Notes under the pieces: generated by a model | Database searches by the model: none | What the model was told of the DNA's origin: nothing | What the model saw: only the letters and a program-made list of their open reading frames with translations | Shown: one piece after another, positions 24,658 to 33,093 of the stretch | Position numbering within the stretch: the stretch's first letter is position 1 | Layout: each line of letters starts with the position of its first letter | Assembly: GCA_900541695.1 (NCBI GenBank) | Contig: UQKL01000011.1 | Coordinates: 1 to 64,000, forward strand | DNA: 64,000 nucleotides | Source: an uncultured Collinsella sp. | GTDB lineage: Bacteria > Actinomycetota > Coriobacteriia > Coriobacteriales > Coriobacteriaceae | Reading direction: 5' to 3' | Program-made: the position numbers and the translations under genes

Positions 24658-26226
24658 TTAGCTGGTGTGGCGCCAGCGAGGATCGGTGAGTGTACGTGCC
24701 ACACCCAGCCCAACGGGCAAAAACGCCACGATGAGCACTGCACGCACAAACCAGCCGAGCATATTGACCGTATCGAAGGTGCACATGTAATACATTGAGC
24801 GATACAGATACAAACCCGGCACCATAATGACAATCGATGGCACCGTGAGGGCGATGCGTGGGTAGGTGAGCTTGATTTCGGCTAAGCTCGCGAGCAGCCC
24901 CGATACGAGTGCCCCGATAAATGCAGCCGCCTCGGGAGGCATACCTACGCTCAGGCCAAGGAAAGGAAACAGCGTCGGCGCATCAACGAGCGTAAGGCGC
25001 AAGGTATTAGACACGGCGCCGATGAGCCCTGCCGCCGCTGCCATCTTTACCGGACTGTTGAACATAACCGAGAAGCCAAATACGCCGATAAAGCTCATCA
25101 GTATACGCAAGAGCGTAAGAGCCAACGGTGAGAGACCGAGCGGGGCGAAGTCATCCGGCGCCAGCCCCACACATTCGGCAACCATCCAGCCTACGAGGGT
25201 CGCCATCACAATAATCGACACAGCATACGAAAGACGCTCAATGCCGCTTCGCATATCGAGCTTAGCGATGTCGAGGCCTGCCGTAATGAGGGGAAAGCCG
25301 GGAATCACAAAGAGCATGGCGCCAATATAGCCTTCTTGGTGCGACATTGCCCCTGGAATGACCTGGCCAAGGCCGAGCAATGCCAGCAGATACGAAACGC
25401 AAGCGAGCGCAACACCAGTCGTCAGCGCGCTAAACTGGCCAAGGCCCTGCTTGAGAATATGGGAGCGAGCAAAGTTGCCGACACCAGCGCCTACGAATGC
25501 GCAGGCCATCTCGATAGGGCCGCCGCCGAGCAAAAAGACGAAGGCGCCGCAAGCACAGGCTGCCGCAAGGCCCTGTTGCCAGGGAGCGTAATCGGGCTTT
25601 GAGCTCTCAACGGTCTTGAGCATCTCGTGGTACTCGTGCACGGTAAACCGGCGCCCGTAAATCTCGATTTCCTTTAGGAAGCTCTCCATCATCCAAATGC
25701 GATGAGTATTGACCCCCGTTGTGGGTAGGCTGACGACCTCGTTAAAGCAGTGGCCATCTTCGATGCAGGTGCACTCAAACGACAGAAGACTCAGGTCGAC
25801 GTGAATCGTGACGCCGAGTACGGCAGCAACACGATTCATGGTATCGCGCACGCGCCAGGCACCTGTTCCGCTTGCCAGCATGAGCATGCCGGTGCGGCAG
25901 ATAATGGATGACTTATCGGTGAGCGGCGCATCGACGGCAAGTTCATCGCCTGCCGTCACGATCTGGTGCCAGTCAGTTTTCATATGGAGTGCGCCGGCAC
26001 GAGCGCCGTGATGCATAGGGACTCTCGAAAGCAGCGAGTCCAGGCGCGAAGACTGTGGGGGCTCTGCTGATTCGACCTCGTCCTCGTCGGGCTCTTCACC
26101 AACAAGGTCGAAGGCATCGAGCGACGCCGGCTCGCGACGATCGATCAGCTCCTCGTCCTCATCATCAAAGTAGTTGAACTGATCGAGCATGTCCTCTTCG
26201 ATTGCACGCTCGCTCGCGTCGTCCAT
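24658..26226 (-). CDS. Threonine/serine exporter family (ThrE-like) membrane protein
   Basis: The 522-residue protein has an acidic cytoplasmic N-terminus (1-110), the ThrE (DUF1212) domain with a conserved soluble part (HTHRIWMMESF region) followed by five helices (about 215-355), and a second ThrE_2 half of five helices (about 365-505). The fused form matches two-domain ThrE/YjjP-YjjB homologues that export threonine, serine or small acids. The internal ATG before DDASERA is chosen for its GGAAGGGGG site. Substrate is not provable from sequence. Confidence 0.8.
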   Translation of the reverse strand: MDDASERAIEEDMLDQFNYFDDEDEELIDRREPASLDAFDLVGEEPDEDEVESAEPPQSSRLDSLLSRVPMHHGARAGALHMKTDWHQIVTAGDELAVDAPLTDKSSIICRTGMLMLASGTGAWRVRDTMNRVAAVLGVTIHVDLSLLSFECTCIEDGHCFNEVVSLPTTGVNTHRIWMMESFLKEIEIYGRRFTVHEYHEMLKTVESSKPDYAPWQQGLAAACACGAFVFLLGGGPIEMACAFVGAGVGNFARSHILKQGLGQFSALTTGVALACVSYLLALLGLGQVIPGAMSHQEGYIGAMLFVIPGFPLITAGLDIAKLDMRSGIERLSYAVSIIVMATLVGWMVAECVGLAPDDFAPLGLSPLALTLLRILMSFIGVFGFSVMFNSPVKMAAAAGLIGAVSNTLRLTLVDAPTLFPFLGLSVGMPPEAAAFIGALVSGLLASLAEIKLTYPRIALTVPSIVIMVPGLYLYRSMYYMCTFDTVNMLGWFVRAVLIVAFLPVGLGVARTLTDPRWRHTS

Positions 26227-26472
26227 ATAGACGCCCCCTTCCTGCCGACTAACTCCCATCCTAGGCAGCGACGGCTAAAGGAAACATAAAAGAGACGACT
26301 GTCATGCGAGCCATGTGTGCAATAGCCGTTGGGTAGTCGTTTGAGAACGCCCCCAATGACTATTGACGGCCAAGGCAACGCCGATGCCCTGGCAACAACA
26401 GCGAAAGCCCGCCAGAGCGAGCAAGGTCCTTTTGGGGCGAGATGACACCATAGGTTGAGCAAAAGTCAGCGA

Positions 26473-26571
26473 GCGGGCCGCATTTGTGACAAGGTGACGT
26501 GAAACGAAAGGGCGCCGACCTTCTGGTCGCGCCCTTGAAGTTGAACGTCAGATTGTCCAAATGCGGCCCGC
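26473..26571 (-). terminator. Large nested palindrome downstream of lysS
   Basis: Outer arms gcgggccgcat (26473-26483) and atgcggcccgc (26561-26571) enclose further imperfect pairing and an inner stem, gggcgccgacc with ggtcgcgccc (26510-26534). It may be an oversized terminator or an independent palindromic element. Confidence 0.6.
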
Positions 26572-26584
26572 GCAGCGTCGAGCC

Positions 26585-26612
26585 GTTACGCGGTTTGGTA
26601 AAACCGCGTAAC
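26585..26612 (-). terminator. Hairpin next to lysS stop codon
   Basis: gttacgcggttt pairs perfectly with aaaccgcgtaac around ggta. It begins 4 bases beyond the lysS stop; no T run follows, so its role as terminator is uncertain. Confidence 0.6.
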
Positions 26613-26615
26613 TAG

Positions 26616-28580
26616 TTAGTACATCTTTGCGCCGGCGGGGATGGAAGCGTCGAGCTGAATCAGGTTGAGGCGCTCCTCGCCCTCCTCCTCGTGGATGGCG
26701 CTGATCAGCATACCGCAGCTGGGAATACCCATCATCTTGCGCGGAGGCAGATTGGTGATGGCGAGCAAGGTCTTGCCGACCAGGTCCTCGGGCTCATAGT
26801 AGCCATGGATGCCGGAGAGGATGGTGCGGTCGGTGCCGGTGCCGTCGTCGAGCGTAAAGTTCAGCAGCTTCTTGGACTTCCTGACGGCCTCGCACGCCTT
26901 AACCTTCACGGCGCGGAAATCGCTCTTGGAGAAGGTATCGAAGTCGACGAACTCCTCGAACAGCGGCTCAACGGCGATCTTGGAGTAATCGAGCGTGGGC
27001 TTGAGCGGCTTGACGAACGGGCTTTCGGCGTTGCCGGCCTCTGCAGCCTTGGCGGCAGCGGCACCGGACTGGAAACCCTTCTCGGGCTTCATGTGCGGGA
27101 ACAGCAGGACGTCGCGAATGGAGGCCTGGTTGGTGAGCAGCATGACCACGCGGTCGATACCGATGCCAATGCCGCCCGCGGGAGGCATACCGTACTCGAG
27201 GGCGCGCACGTAGTCCTCGTCGTACTCCATGGCCTCGTCGTCGCCGCCGGCCTTCTCAGCCATCTGGGCAGCAAAGCGCTCGGCCTGGTCGACCGGGTCG
27301 TTGAGCTCGGAGAATGCGTTGGCGTACTCGTGGCCGGCGATGACCAGCTCAAAGCGGTGCGTCAGGCGCGGATCGTCCTCAAAACGCTTGGCAAGCGGGC
27401 TGACCTCGATGGGGTAATCGCATACGAAGGTCGGGTTGACGATGGTGTCCTCGCCCAGCTCATCGTAAATCTCGGCGATGATCTTGCCAGCAGTCCACTC
27501 GGGCTTAATCTCCAGGCCCTTCTCGCGTGCGGCGGCGGCAAGCTCCTCGACCGGCGTGTCGATGGTGACCTGCTTGCCGAGCACGTCCGAGACGATGTCG
27601 GTCATGGGACGGCTTGCCCACTCACCGGAAAGATCGATGGTCTGACCCTGGTACTCAATGACCTCGGGGTTGCCGATGGCCTTGTTGGCAGCCTTGATGA
27701 CACCCTGGGCGAGTGCCTTCATGCCCTCGAGATCGGAGAAGGCACGATAGGCCTCCATCGTGGTGAACTCGGGGTTGTGGGTGAGGTCCATACCCTCGTT
27801 GCGGAAGATGCGGCCGATCTCGAAGACGCGCTCAAAGCCACCGACGATGCAGCGCTTGAGGTGCAGCTCGGTAGCAATGCGCAGGTAGCACTCCTGATCG
27901 AGCGCGTTGAAGTGCGTGATGAACGGCTTGGCCGTAGCGCCGCCCTGAATGGTCTGCAGGATGGGGGTCTCGACCTCCATGTAGCCGTCAGATTCCATGA
28001 AGCGGCGGAAGGTGGAGAGAATCTGCGAGCGCTTGCGGAAGGTCTCGCGAACATCGTCGTTGGCAATCAGGTCGACATAGCGCTGACGATAGCGGGTCTC
28101 CTTGTCGGAGAGGCCGTGGAACTTCTCGGGCAGCGGGCGAACGGCCTTGGAGAGCAGCGTCGCGCTCTTGGGGGCAACGGAGAGCTGGCCGCGCTTGGTG
28201 CGAACAACCGCGCCGGTCACGCCCAGGATATCGCCAAGGTCGAGAGCCTTGAGCGTATTCCAAGCTGCCTCGTCCATGTCGTTGATGCGGCAGAACAGCT
28301 GAATCTCGGCGGTAGCGTCGCGCACGACGATAAACATGATCTTGCCCTGACCGCGCTTGGCGACCACGCGGCCGCCGATCTTCACGACGTCCTCAGTATC
28401 CTCGCCATCGGCAAGATCGGCATATTTGGCCTCAATGTCGACGACATAGTCCTCGATCTCGGAGTGCTCGGGATAGGGGTTCTGGCCCACCTCGAACAGG
28501 GCGGCGCGCTTTGCCAGACGCGTGGCGCGCTCGTCGTTGAGCGTCGAGGCCTGATCGGCGACGTTCTGGTTCTCTGCCAT
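26616..28580 (-). CDS. lysS: Lysyl-tRNA synthetase with C-terminal tRNA-binding domain
   Basis: The 654-residue protein is a class II LysRS (about 1-500: OB-fold anticodon domain, FEIGRIFRNEGMDLTHNPEF as motif 2, GIGIGIDRVVMLL as motif 3) followed by a linker and a C-terminal domain (about 545-654) with DFRAVKVKACEAV, SGIHGYYEPEDLVGK and NLPPRKMMGIPSCGMLIS. That domain is the EMAPII/Trbp111-like tRNA-binding module usually found at the end of MetRS. Ordinary bacterial LysRS is about 490-510 residues. The extra domain probably raises tRNA affinity (inference). It lies downstream of greA. Confidence 0.96.
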   Translation of the reverse strand: MAENQNVADQASTLNDERATRLAKRAALFEVGQNPYPEHSEIEDYVVDIEAKYADLADGEDTEDVVKIGGRVVAKRGQGKIMFIVVRDATAEIQLFCRINDMDEAAWNTLKALDLGDILGVTGAVVRTKRGQLSVAPKSATLLSKAVRPLPEKFHGLSDKETRYRQRYVDLIANDDVRETFRKRSQILSTFRRFMESDGYMEVETPILQTIQGGATAKPFITHFNALDQECYLRIATELHLKRCIVGGFERVFEIGRIFRNEGMDLTHNPEFTTMEAYRAFSDLEGMKALAQGVIKAANKAIGNPEVIEYQGQTIDLSGEWASRPMTDIVSDVLGKQVTIDTPVEELAAAAREKGLEIKPEWTAGKIIAEIYDELGEDTIVNPTFVCDYPIEVSPLAKRFEDDPRLTHRFELVIAGHEYANAFSELNDPVDQAERFAAQMAEKAGGDDEAMEYDEDYVRALEYGMPPAGGIGIGIDRVVMLLTNQASIRDVLLFPHMKPEKGFQSGAAAAKAAEAGNAESPFVKPLKPTLDYSKIAVEPLFEEFVDFDTFSKSDFRAVKVKACEAVRKSKKLLNFTLDDGTGTDRTILSGIHGYYEPEDLVGKTLLAITNLPPRKMMGIPSCGMLISAIHEEEGEERLNLIQLDASIPAGAKMY

Positions 28581-28602
28581 AAGTTAGCTCCTCAAACTAA
28601 AA

Positions 28603-28631
28603 CGCTCCCCAGGATTCGGTCCCAGGGAGCG
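28603..28631 (-). terminator. Terminator between greA and lysS
   Basis: cgctcccc pairs with gggagcg through a loop of about 14 bases that extends the stem, followed on the minus strand by TTTTAG. It suggests that lysS has its own promoter or is read by partial readthrough. Confidence 0.75.
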
Positions 28632-28659
28632 AAAACATACCTTTACGCGGGACCGTGGT

Positions 28660-29130
28660 CTAGCGTGCGATCTTGGCGATGGTGTAGACGCGAGTCTTGC
28701 CAGAAGGCGTAACGACCTCAACGGAGTCGCCCTCGCCGTGACCGATGATGGCGTGACCGACCGGAGACTCGTTGGAGATCTTGTGCTCGAGCGAGTTGGT
28801 CTCGGTGGTACCGACGAGCGTGACTTCCATGACCTCACCGTTGGGATCGATCAGAGAAACGGTGGAACCGATGGAGACGGTCAGATCGCCCGTGGTGGCA
28901 GCAACCTGAGCGTTGGCGAGGATGGCCTGAATCTCGGCAATGCGAGCAGCATTCTGGGCCTGCTTGTCCTTGGCGGCATCGTACTCGGAGTTCTCCGAAA
29001 GGTCGCCGAACGCGCGGGCTTCCTTGATGTCCTCGACGATCTCCTTGGCGTAATCGCCCTCACGCCAAGCGAGCTCCTCGACGAGCTTCTGGCGGCCCTC
29101 AGCGGTCAGTACGATCTGGCTTGCGTCCAT
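28660..29130 (-). CDS. greA: Transcription elongation factor GreA
   Basis: The 156-residue protein has the N-terminal coiled coil (residues 8-75, with DLSENSEYDAAKDKQ carrying the acidic tip) and the C-terminal FKBP-like domain (ISNESPVGHAIIGHGEGD). GreA reactivates backtracked RNA polymerase by stimulating transcript cleavage. Length and motifs are standard. It is upstream of lysS, an arrangement also found in other Gram-positive genomes. Confidence 0.96.
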   Translation of the reverse strand: MDASQIVLTAEGRQKLVEELAWREGDYAKEIVEDIKEARAFGDLSENSEYDAAKDKQAQNAARIAEIQAILANAQVAATTGDLTVSIGSTVSLIDPNGEVMEVTLVGTTETNSLEHKISNESPVGHAIIGHGEGDSVEVVTPSGKTRVYTIAKIAR

Positions 29131-29183
29131 ACGGATATCTCCCCAACTATGATGTAACGATCAACTGTCAACAAAACGAAAAA

Positions 29184-29211
29184 GACCGGCTAGCCTGCGG
29201 GCAAGCCGGTC
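29184..29211 (-). terminator. Terminator of tatA
   Basis: gaccggct pairs with agccggtc and the minus strand continues TTTTTCG. It lies 26 bases beyond the tatA stop. Confidence 0.9.
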
Positions 29212-29236
29212 AGGTGCTCACCCCAAAGGGATGGGA

Positions 29237-29512
29237 CTACTCTGCGTCCGCGTCGCTGTCCTCTGCCTGCTTTTTCTTGGCAGCAGCGAGCTTGGCCTCG
29301 AGCTCTGCGATCTCCTTGTCCTCCTTGGACTCCTCGACCACAACGTCCTCGGCCTGCTTGGTTTCGCCCTTATCGTCGCCCTCCATACCCTCGCGGATAT
29401 TCTTGACGGTAGAGCCGAGAGACTTGCCGAGCTTCGGCAGGTTCTTAGGCCCGAAGATGATCAAGACAACGATGAGAATAATGATGAGCTCAGGAGCCCT
29501 CAGTCCAAACAT
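29237..29512 (-). CDS. tatA: Sec-independent protein translocase subunit TatA
   Basis: The 91-residue protein begins MFGLRAPELIIILIVVLIIF, one N-terminal transmembrane helix, then the FGPKNLPKLGKSLG amphipathic helix and an acidic/Lys-rich tail with coiled-coil character. FGPxxLPxLG is diagnostic for TatA. TatA forms the pore for folded proteins with twin-arginine signals. No tatC is in the window. The start is set by GGAGGTCTAC; longer frames cross the tRNA-Pro gene and are not real. Confidence 0.93.
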   Translation of the reverse strand: MFGLRAPELIIILIVVLIIFGPKNLPKLGKSLGSTVKNIREGMEGDDKGETKQAEDVVVEESKEDKEIAELEAKLAAAKKKQAEDSDADAE

Positions 29513-29592
29513 GTAGACCTCCACAATACAGCGAGACAAGCTCGAATGAGTATACCGCGGGTGCCGCGGTATCACAACAATAGCTAAAAAAA

Positions 29593-29613
29593 GGGACCGC
29601 AAGAAGCGGTCCC
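29593..29613 (-). terminator. Terminator of tRNA-Pro
   Basis: gggaccgc, loop aagaa, gcggtccc, with seven T residues following on the minus strand. It separates tRNA-Pro from tatA. Confidence 0.93.
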
Positions 29614-29624
29614 TCCTCATGCTC

Positions 29625-29701
29625 TGGTCGGGTTGACTGGATTTGAACCAGCGACCCCTGCGTCCCGAACGCAGTGCTCTACCAAACTGAGCCACAACCC
29701 G
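29625..29701 (-). tRNA. tRNA-Pro (CGG anticodon)
   Basis: The 77-nt cloverleaf has acceptor CGGGTTG/CAACCCG, anticodon CGG in GTTCGGGAC, T arm GGTTCAAATCC, discriminator A and an encoded CCA. Confidence 0.96.
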
Positions 29702-29750
29702 TTAGCTCGACTATAGTAACAAAGATTTTCGCCGCGTGCTAGAGAAATTT

Positions 29751-30647
29751 TTATTTCTTTGGCGCGTCGATTTGAACCGTGTTGGGAATAAGCTCAGTCG
29801 TGCAGGCCCACCAGCCATTTTGCTGGGCAGCTCCCGCAAGATGGGCTGCTGCAGCGACGGTATCACAAATGGCAAACGAGCAGGCACCCGAACCGCACAC
29901 GTCCACGGCAACGGTTCCCTCCTGTGCGCGCAGCCAGTCGAGAACCGCCTGGATCCGCGGCTCCATCTGCGCGGATATGACGCCCAGATTGTTATGAACG
30001 AGCGCATATGCCGCCTCGGCATCGCCGGCGCGTAAGACAGAAGCAATCGCATCGGGTTTTTCCGCGGGCACCGGGCTCTCATCAAATCGTCGATACGCTT
30101 CAACCGTTGAAACGCTCGTCTCGTGCGGTTTGACCAATACGACAGGTGTCGCCGGAAGCACAGGATACTCAGTGGCCAGCACATCTCCCCCGCCGACGTA
30201 GAGTGCGGGACTCGTGTGCAAAAAGAACGGCACGTCGGCGCCGATACCGCGAGCGATGTCATCGAGCGCGGGGTCGGCACGGTCGATACCCCACAGCTCG
30301 GCCAAGGCAACGATGACCGCAGCGGCATCCGTCGAGGGGCCTCCCAGGCCGGCGCACAGCGGGATACGCTTTTCGATCGTCACGCACACGTTGGCATCGC
30401 GACCGTAACGCTCGGCCATAGCGATTGCCGCCCGATAGGCCGTATTTTTTTGCATGGGAAAATCGGATGCCGGAACCGTCTGGACGGTCAACGCCTGCGC
30501 CGGCGTGACCGTCACGGCATCGGCTAGACCGACGGCTGCCATCAGGGAATCGACCCTGTGATAGCCGCGGGCGTCGCGCTCGGTATGAACCCCCAGATAG
30601 AGGTTAATCTTTGCCGGCGCGGTAAGGATGAGGGACCGATCGGTCAC
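29751..30647 (-). CDS. ispE: 4-diphosphocytidyl-2-C-methyl-D-erythritol kinase
   Basis: The 298-residue GHMP kinase begins with TAPAKINLYLGV (residues 9-20) and has PLCAGLGGPSTDAAAVI near 95-111, the phosphate-binding loop (GLGGxSxDAA), and a late VCGSGACSFAI loop. It phosphorylates the IspD product in the MEP pathway, whose ispD and ispF lie 14 kb away. The start is GTG with GAGGAGC upstream. Its start is 3 bases from the veg stop, a conserved veg-ispE neighbourhood also known from Bacillus. Confidence 0.94.
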   Translation of the reverse strand: MTDRSLILTAPAKINLYLGVHTERDARGYHRVDSLMAAVGLADAVTVTPAQALTVQTVPASDFPMQKNTAYRAAIAMAERYGRDANVCVTIEKRIPLCAGLGGPSTDAAAVIVALAELWGIDRADPALDDIARGIGADVPFFLHTSPALYVGGGDVLATEYPVLPATPVVLVKPHETSVSTVEAYRRFDESPVPAEKPDAIASVLRAGDAEAAYALVHNNLGVISAQMEPRIQAVLDWLRAQEGTVAVDVCGSGACSFAICDTVAAAAHLAGAAQQNGWWACTTELIPNTVQIDAPKK

Positions 30648-30649
30648 CG

Positions 30650-30946
30650 TTAGTGCTCCTCGAGCTGGTTGCCGAGCGGGGTAAAGATATGTTCGCCGCT
30701 CTCGGGGTCGAACAGTTCGACCTGGCCGGTAAGGACATCGATGTACTGGTAGGACTGACGCGATTTGCGGCCGCGACGCTCGTCAACCTCAACGATAAAG
30801 ACAGCGGGGTGGACGCTCTTGATGGTGCCCATGCGCTCGATGACGCGGGTACGGCCCATGTTGGCCTTAACCTTGACGCGATCGCCCACCATATCGGTCA
30901 GCTTCTCGTGGATGTCGTCGACGTGATTGACTTCCATCTCTTCCAT
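30650..30946 (-). CDS. veg: Veg family protein (DUF1021)
   Basis: The 98-residue protein contains DRVKVKANMGRTRVIERMGTI and ESYPxVF-like HPAVFIVEVDE, matching the Veg family. Veg is abundant in Bacillus and affects biofilm formation; the molecular role is unclear. The ATG before EEMEVNHVDD is chosen because GGAGG lies 8 bases upstream. It is followed directly by ispE, an order also seen in Firmicutes. A promoter and a possible attenuator lie upstream. Confidence 0.85.
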   Translation of the reverse strand: MEEMEVNHVDDIHEKLTDMVGDRVKVKANMGRTRVIERMGTIKSVHPAVFIVEVDERRGRKSRQSYQYIDVLTGQVELFDPESGEHIFTPLGNQLEEH

Positions 30947-30977
30947 GAATAGGGCCTCCAGAGGGTGCAATTCAAAA

Positions 30978-30993
30978 AGGGGATAATACCCCT
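30978..30993 (-). terminator. Short attenuator-like hairpin in veg leader
   Basis: agggg (30978-30982), ataata, cccct (30989-30993); on the minus strand it is followed by five or six T residues. It lies between the predicted promoter and the veg start, so it could stop transcription before veg. The 5-bp stem is weak. Confidence 0.45.
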
Positions 30994-31013
30994 AAGATAG
31001 ACAAAACTCTAAT

Positions 31014-31043
31014 ACTATAGCACCCTGTTGCAGCCATACGCAA
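31014..31043 (-). promoter_or_regulatory. Predicted promoter of veg-ispE
   Basis: On the minus strand TTGCGT (31043-31038) and TATAGT (31019-31014) are 18 bases apart, close to the sigma-70 consensus. Transcription would begin near 31007, giving a leader of about 60 bases. Confidence 0.55.
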
Positions 31044-31076
31044 GCAGCTAAAAAAGCCCGGTCCCAAATTGACTAC

Positions 31077-31523
31077 TTACAGACTATCGGTGTCGAGGAC
31101 GATGGTGAACGGACCGTCGTTGACCAGGTCGACCTTCATATCGGCGCCAAAGATACCGTGCGCCACATGCTCAACGTCCTGAGCGACGAGTGTCAGAAAG
31201 TACTCGTAAAGTTCGTTAGCGACATCGGGCGCGCCGGCGTCCGTAAACGACGGACGGCGGCCGTGGCGGCAGTCGGCAAACAGCGTGAACTGCGACACCA
31301 CGAGCACCTCGCCGTCGACATCCGCCAGCGCCAAGTTGGTCTTGCCGTTCTCATCCTCGTTGATACGCAGCCCGCGGAGCTTGCCCCACAGCTTGTCGGC
31401 TTCGGCGCGTGTGTCGCCGTGGCCCACGCCCAGCAGCACCAGGTAGCCGCGTCCAATACGGCCCACGCACTCGCCGTCGACTGTCACGCCGGCGTTGAGC
31501 ACGCGCTGTACCACCGCACGCAC
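31077..31523 (-). CDS. dtd: D-aminoacyl-tRNA deacylase
   Basis: The 148-residue protein has the DTD signatures [17 protein letters not shown] (near 78-94) and [15 protein letters not shown] at the C-terminus, which contains the cross-subunit Gly-Pro motif. It removes D-amino acids (and glycine) from mischarged tRNA. The start is GTG with GAGGAG, located in the end of rdgB, 3 bases upstream. Confidence 0.94.
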   Translation of the reverse strand: MRAVVQRVLNAGVTVDGECVGRIGRGYLVLLGVGHGDTRAEADKLWGKLRGLRINEDENGKTNLALADVDGEVLVVSQFTLFADCRHGRRPSFTDAGAPDVANELYEYFLTLVAQDVEHVAHGIFGADMKVDLVNDGPFTIVLDTDSL

Positions 31524-31526
31524 GGC

Positions 31527-32168
31527 CTACTCCTCGCCCGTCAGCTTAGCGGACAGATGCTCGAGCGCATGGAAACGATGGCTGATGGCGTTCTTCTCGT
31601 CCGTCGTGAGCTCGGCCATGGTCTTGCCCGGCGTATCGACCGGCAGGAACAGCGGGTCGTAGCCAAAGCCGTGATCGCCGCGGCCCTCGTGCGCGATAAC
31701 GCCCTCGCAGGCGCCCTCGCCATAGGTGACCAGGCCGTCCGTATCGATAAGCGCGACGACGCTCATAAAGCGCGCGGTACGATCCTCGTCTGCCACGCCT
31801 TCCAGGTTAACGAGAAGCTTGGCGTTGTTGGCGGCATCGTCGCCATGCACGCCCGCATAGCGCGCGCTATACACGCCCGGCTCGCCGTCCAGCGCGTCGA
31901 CGACCAAGCCAGAATCGTCGGCGATGGCCATAAGGCCCGTCTCCTCAACGGCAGCCTGCGCCTTGATGATGGCGTTCTCCAAAAACGTCGTGCCGTTTTC
32001 CTCGGGGTCCTCAAAATCGCCCAGCTGACCGAGCGCCACAAAGCGCACCTCGGGCATGACCTTGCCCAAAATGGCCTCGATCTCGGTGAGCTTATGGGCG
32101 TTGCCGGTTGCCACGACGATGGTCGCCGCCGGGTCGAGAGTGTCGATGTCAATCTTCTCAAGTGCCAT
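31527..32168 (-). CDS. rdgB: XTP/dITP diphosphatase (RdgB/HAM1 family)
   Basis: The 213-residue protein has IVVATGNAHKLTEI near 17-30, ADDSGLVVDAL near 82-92, YSARYAG near 99-105 and the late FGYDPLF. It hydrolyses non-canonical purine triphosphates to keep inosine and xanthosine out of DNA and RNA. An AAAGGAGG site precedes ATG. dtd follows 3 bases later, giving a two-gene quality-control unit (nucleotide pool and tRNA charging). Confidence 0.94.
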   Translation of the reverse strand: MALEKIDIDTLDPAATIVVATGNAHKLTEIEAILGKVMPEVRFVALGQLGDFEDPEENGTTFLENAIIKAQAAVEETGLMAIADDSGLVVDALDGEPGVYSARYAGVHGDDAANNAKLLVNLEGVADEDRTARFMSVVALIDTDGLVTYGEGACEGVIAHEGRGDHGFGYDPLFLPVDTPGKTMAELTTDEKNAISHRFHALEHLSAKLTGEE

Positions 32169-32262
32169 AGCTGGCCTCCTTTGTCTCTATAGCAATGCCG
32201 AGTTGAGGACGACGAGGACTTCGGCCTCTCTCCCGTCTCAATCAACGGCAGTCTTATACTTC

Positions 32263-32317
32263 GACGTTTTCCCAGATAAAACCTGCCAAAATAAACCTGT
32301 CCCTTTTTGGCAGGTTA
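32263..32317 (-). repeat. 55-bp dispersed repeat copy 1 / rph terminator
   Basis: This 55-bp segment recurs at 59248-59302 with a single difference. It contains a stem, aacctgccaaaa with ttttggcaggtt, and a loop reading gggacaggttt on the minus strand. The TAA stop of rph (32315-32317) is its first element, and TTTTAT follows the stem, so it also works as a terminator. Confidence 0.9.
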
Positions 32318-33040
32318 GGCGAGGGCTTGGCGCTGAAGCTCGATGAGCTCGGCGATACCCTTGTCACCCAGGTCGAGTAGGGCGTTGAGACGCTTGCGAT
32401 CGAAGGGCGCCTGCTCGCCGGTACCCTGGAGTTCGATCATCTCACCGGAATCGGTGGCGACGAAGTTCATGTCGACCTCGGCGTGGCTGTCCTCGGAATA
32501 ATCCAAGTCGAGCAGGGTGTTGCCGTCGACGACGCCCATGGAAATGGCGGCAACCTGGCCCGTGAGCGGGATGCGCTCGAGTTTTCCCGCCTCGACCCAC
32601 ATGGCAAGGGCGTCGTGCAGCGCCAACCAGGCACCGGTAATGCTCGCCGTACGCGTGCCGCCATCGGCCTGGATCACATCGCAGTCGACGGTAACGGTGT
32701 ACTCGCCGAGCGCCTTCATGTTGACGACGGTACGCAGGCTGCGGCCGATAAGCCGCTCGATCTCCATGGAGCGGCCCTTGCGGTTGGCATGCTCGCGCTT
32801 GCAGCGTTTACCGGTCGAGGCCGGCAGCATCGCATATTCCGCCGTTACCCAGCCGGCCTTGGCGCCCTTGCGCCAACCCGGCACACCCTCCTCGATGGTG
32901 GCGGCGCACAGTACGCGCGTGTCGCCGAACTCCGCCAGGCACGAGCCGTGGGCGTACTTCATGACGCCGCGGGTGAGCTTAACGGGGCGCAGCTCGTTTG
33001 CGGCGCGGCCGTTGGCGCGGTTGACCTGCATGTATTCCAT
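32315..33040 (-). CDS. rph: Ribonuclease PH
   Basis: The 241-residue phosphorolytic exonuclease has GDTRVLCAATIEEGVP, CKREHANRKGRSMEIERLIGRSLR (RNA- and phosphate-binding arginines) and CDVIQADGGTRTASITGA. It trims tRNA 3' ends using phosphate. Length is standard. ATG has AAAGGAT upstream. It is followed by the stop-codon hairpin, then rdgB; upstream is murI. Confidence 0.95.
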   Translation of the reverse strand: MEYMQVNRANGRAANELRPVKLTRGVMKYAHGSCLAEFGDTRVLCAATIEEGVPGWRKGAKAGWVTAEYAMLPASTGKRCKREHANRKGRSMEIERLIGRSLRTVVNMKALGEYTVTVDCDVIQADGGTRTASITGAWLALHDALAMWVEAGKLERIPLTGQVAAISMGVVDGNTLLDLDYSEDSHAEVDMNFVATDSGEMIELQGTGEQAPFDRKRLNALLDLGDKGIAELIELQRQALA

Positions 33041-33093
33041 GGAACTATCCTTTCGGCAAAAGATGTGGCGAAGCCTCCGGCGACATTGCGAGC

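Larger units (their letters stand above)
26227..26615. other. 389-bp gene-free region between ThrE-like gene and lysS
   Basis: It holds a 99-bp palindromic block (26473-26571) and a hairpin next to the lysS stop (26585-26612). The promoter of the ThrE-like gene must lie at 26230-26450. No gene is visible. Confidence 0.6.
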
